Assembly (NCBI GenBank): GCA_016199255.1
Contig: JACQHA010000382.1
Location: forward strand, 1-5,871
Direction: 5' to 3'
Source of the DNA: Deinococcus sp.
GTDB taxonomy: Bacteria; Deinococcota; Deinococci; JACQHA01
DNA length: 5,871 nucleotides
Made by a program: the position numbers and the translations under genes. This document shows positions 5,439-5,871 of this stretch, piece by piece; the first letter of the stretch is position 1; each line of letters begins with the position of its first letter. The notes beneath the pieces are model-generated. The model was not told where the DNA came from and did no database searches. It saw nothing but the letters and a program-made list of their open reading frames with translations.

Positions 5439-5686
5439 ATTGGCCCGTTTCTTGGTAATCTGGAGTAATGCACGAGGAGTCATGTGCCCTCCAGGACAGG
5501 ATCTTTGAGACGTCGGAGAGGGTTGGGGCCGGTCGGGATGGGGCGTTTGAGGAAGCTAGCCAAGTAGCGGCGGAGGGCCCCAAGGGTGGCGGTCGCGTGC
5601 TTGAGGAGGGTCAGGACCACATAGGCCAGGAGCACCAACAGGGCATGATGGAGGTGCTTGCGCAGGGAGCGGCATTGACAGGCGCC
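5352..5686. repeat. Imperfect inverted repeat made by two transposase ends
   Basis: Positions 5352-5435 on the plus strand align without gaps to the complement of 5603-5686. I count 68 identical bases of 84, and 23 of 28 encoded residues (GACQCRS...LLVLLAY...L.LL). The arms point toward each other with about 167 bases between them. The divergence shows they are related but distinct elements, or an old duplication, rather than a recent inversion of one copy. Confidence 0.75.
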
Positions 5687-5701
5687 ATCCCGGGCTGTTT
5701 T
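5480..5701 (-). pseudogene. IS4-like transposase, C-terminal remnant (minus copy)
   Basis: Reading leftward from about 5689 the frame encodes DGACQCRSLRKHLHHALLV, then LLAYVVLTLLKHATATLGAL, RRYLASFLKRP and a Pro/Arg-rich end, stopping at TGA 5482-5480. This is the C-terminal helix region of an IS4-type DDE transposase and parallels the plus-strand fragment. The matching upstream bases AAACAG (Lys-Gln of the FRDGKQ motif) lie at about 5696-5701, but the bases between are out of register, suggesting a small deletion. No homology continues past 5701, where an inverted repeat begins. All catalytic residues before the Lys are missing, so it is inactive. Confidence 0.65.
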
Positions 5702-5733
5702 CTCCTGGTGGCTACACCCGTGGCTACAGGAGA
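5701..5733. repeat. Compound repeat at the break of the minus transposase fragment
   Basis: TCTCCTG (5701-5707) is the exact complement of CAGGAGA (5727-5733). Within this inverted repeat lies a 9-base direct repeat, GTGGCTACA, at 5708-5716 and 5720-5728. It starts where recognisable transposase homology stops, so it may mark an insertion or recombination boundary. Confidence 0.5.
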
Positions 5734-5871
5734 TGGATGGTATAAAAATGATGGGTCTTCGCGTAGGTGAGTGGGTAAAAATTGGGGTGTTTAGGTGAGG
5801 AACCCTGCTCTGGACAAGGTTTTTATGAGTTTTAAGCGATGCGAAAAAGTGGTATGTTCTACGAATGCGAA
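5734..5871. other. AT-richer tail without a recognised gene
   Basis: The last 138 bases are clearly less GC-rich than the rest of the window, with several A and T runs (around 5743-5747, 5777-5781, 5820-5824). There is no supported open frame, hairpin terminator or RNA gene. It could be the end of a mobile element or a promoter region for a gene beyond the window; I cannot tell which. Confidence 0.3.

Noticed and set aside
5233..5583. A 116-residue minus-strand open frame.
   Set aside because: It is a shadow crossing both transposase fragments and the spacer in the wrong frame; no coherent protein pattern.
5468..5770. A 100-residue plus-strand open frame.
   Set aside because: It lies antisense to the minus-strand transposase remnant, which explains why it is open.

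Overview
The window is GC-rich bacterial DNA holding five intact protein-coding genes and several decayed gene fragments. No rRNA, tRNA or other taxonomic marker is present, so placement is weak. The mix of genes (trans-sulfuration enzyme, exported two-domain cupredoxin, beta-helix surface protein, HEPN gene pair, IS4-type transposase scraps) would fit an environmental Chloroflexota-like genome, but that is inference only.

Left part (1-2151). A short receiver-fold gene (173-565) that has lost every catalytic residue of a response regulator overlaps by 4 bases (ATGA) with a full-length PLP-dependent Cys/Met-metabolism enzyme (562-1743). The two are almost certainly co-transcribed and translationally coupled. 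A small three-helix membrane protein (1813-2151, minus strand) converges on them, with a short hairpin between the two stop codons.

Middle (2152-3428). About 550 bases without a convincing gene contain several perfect hairpins and complementary segments. They precede an exported protein (2703-3428) with two cupredoxin domains. The second has a complete amicyanin-like type 1 copper site (His, Cys-x2-His-x2-Met); the first has a plausible but unusually spaced set of ligands.

Relic zone (3635-4286). The 3' end of a HigA-type antitoxin gene (minus strand) is joined near 3800-3825 to the 3' end of an extracellular beta-helix protein gene (plus strand). The beta-helix remnant carries a single-base frameshift in a run of five C, just before a recognisable Asp-Ile-Gly-Ala-Tyr-Glu end. 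Both genes lack their 5' parts, so this is a recombination scar.

Right part (4401-5871). A two-gene cassette follows: a 124-residue protein of an unnamed family and, 3 bases downstream, a HEPN-fold protein. It has its own possible promoter with an 11-base palindrome. The layout is that of a toxin-antitoxin or defence module, but the partner is not the usual MNT nucleotidyltransferase and the HEPN protein lacks the textbook R-x4-6-H motif. Directly behind it lie two diverged fragments of IS4-like transposase genes in tail-to-tail orientation (5236-5438 plus, 5480-5701 minus). The region looks like a mobile or defence-island hotspot that has repeatedly taken up and lost DNA.
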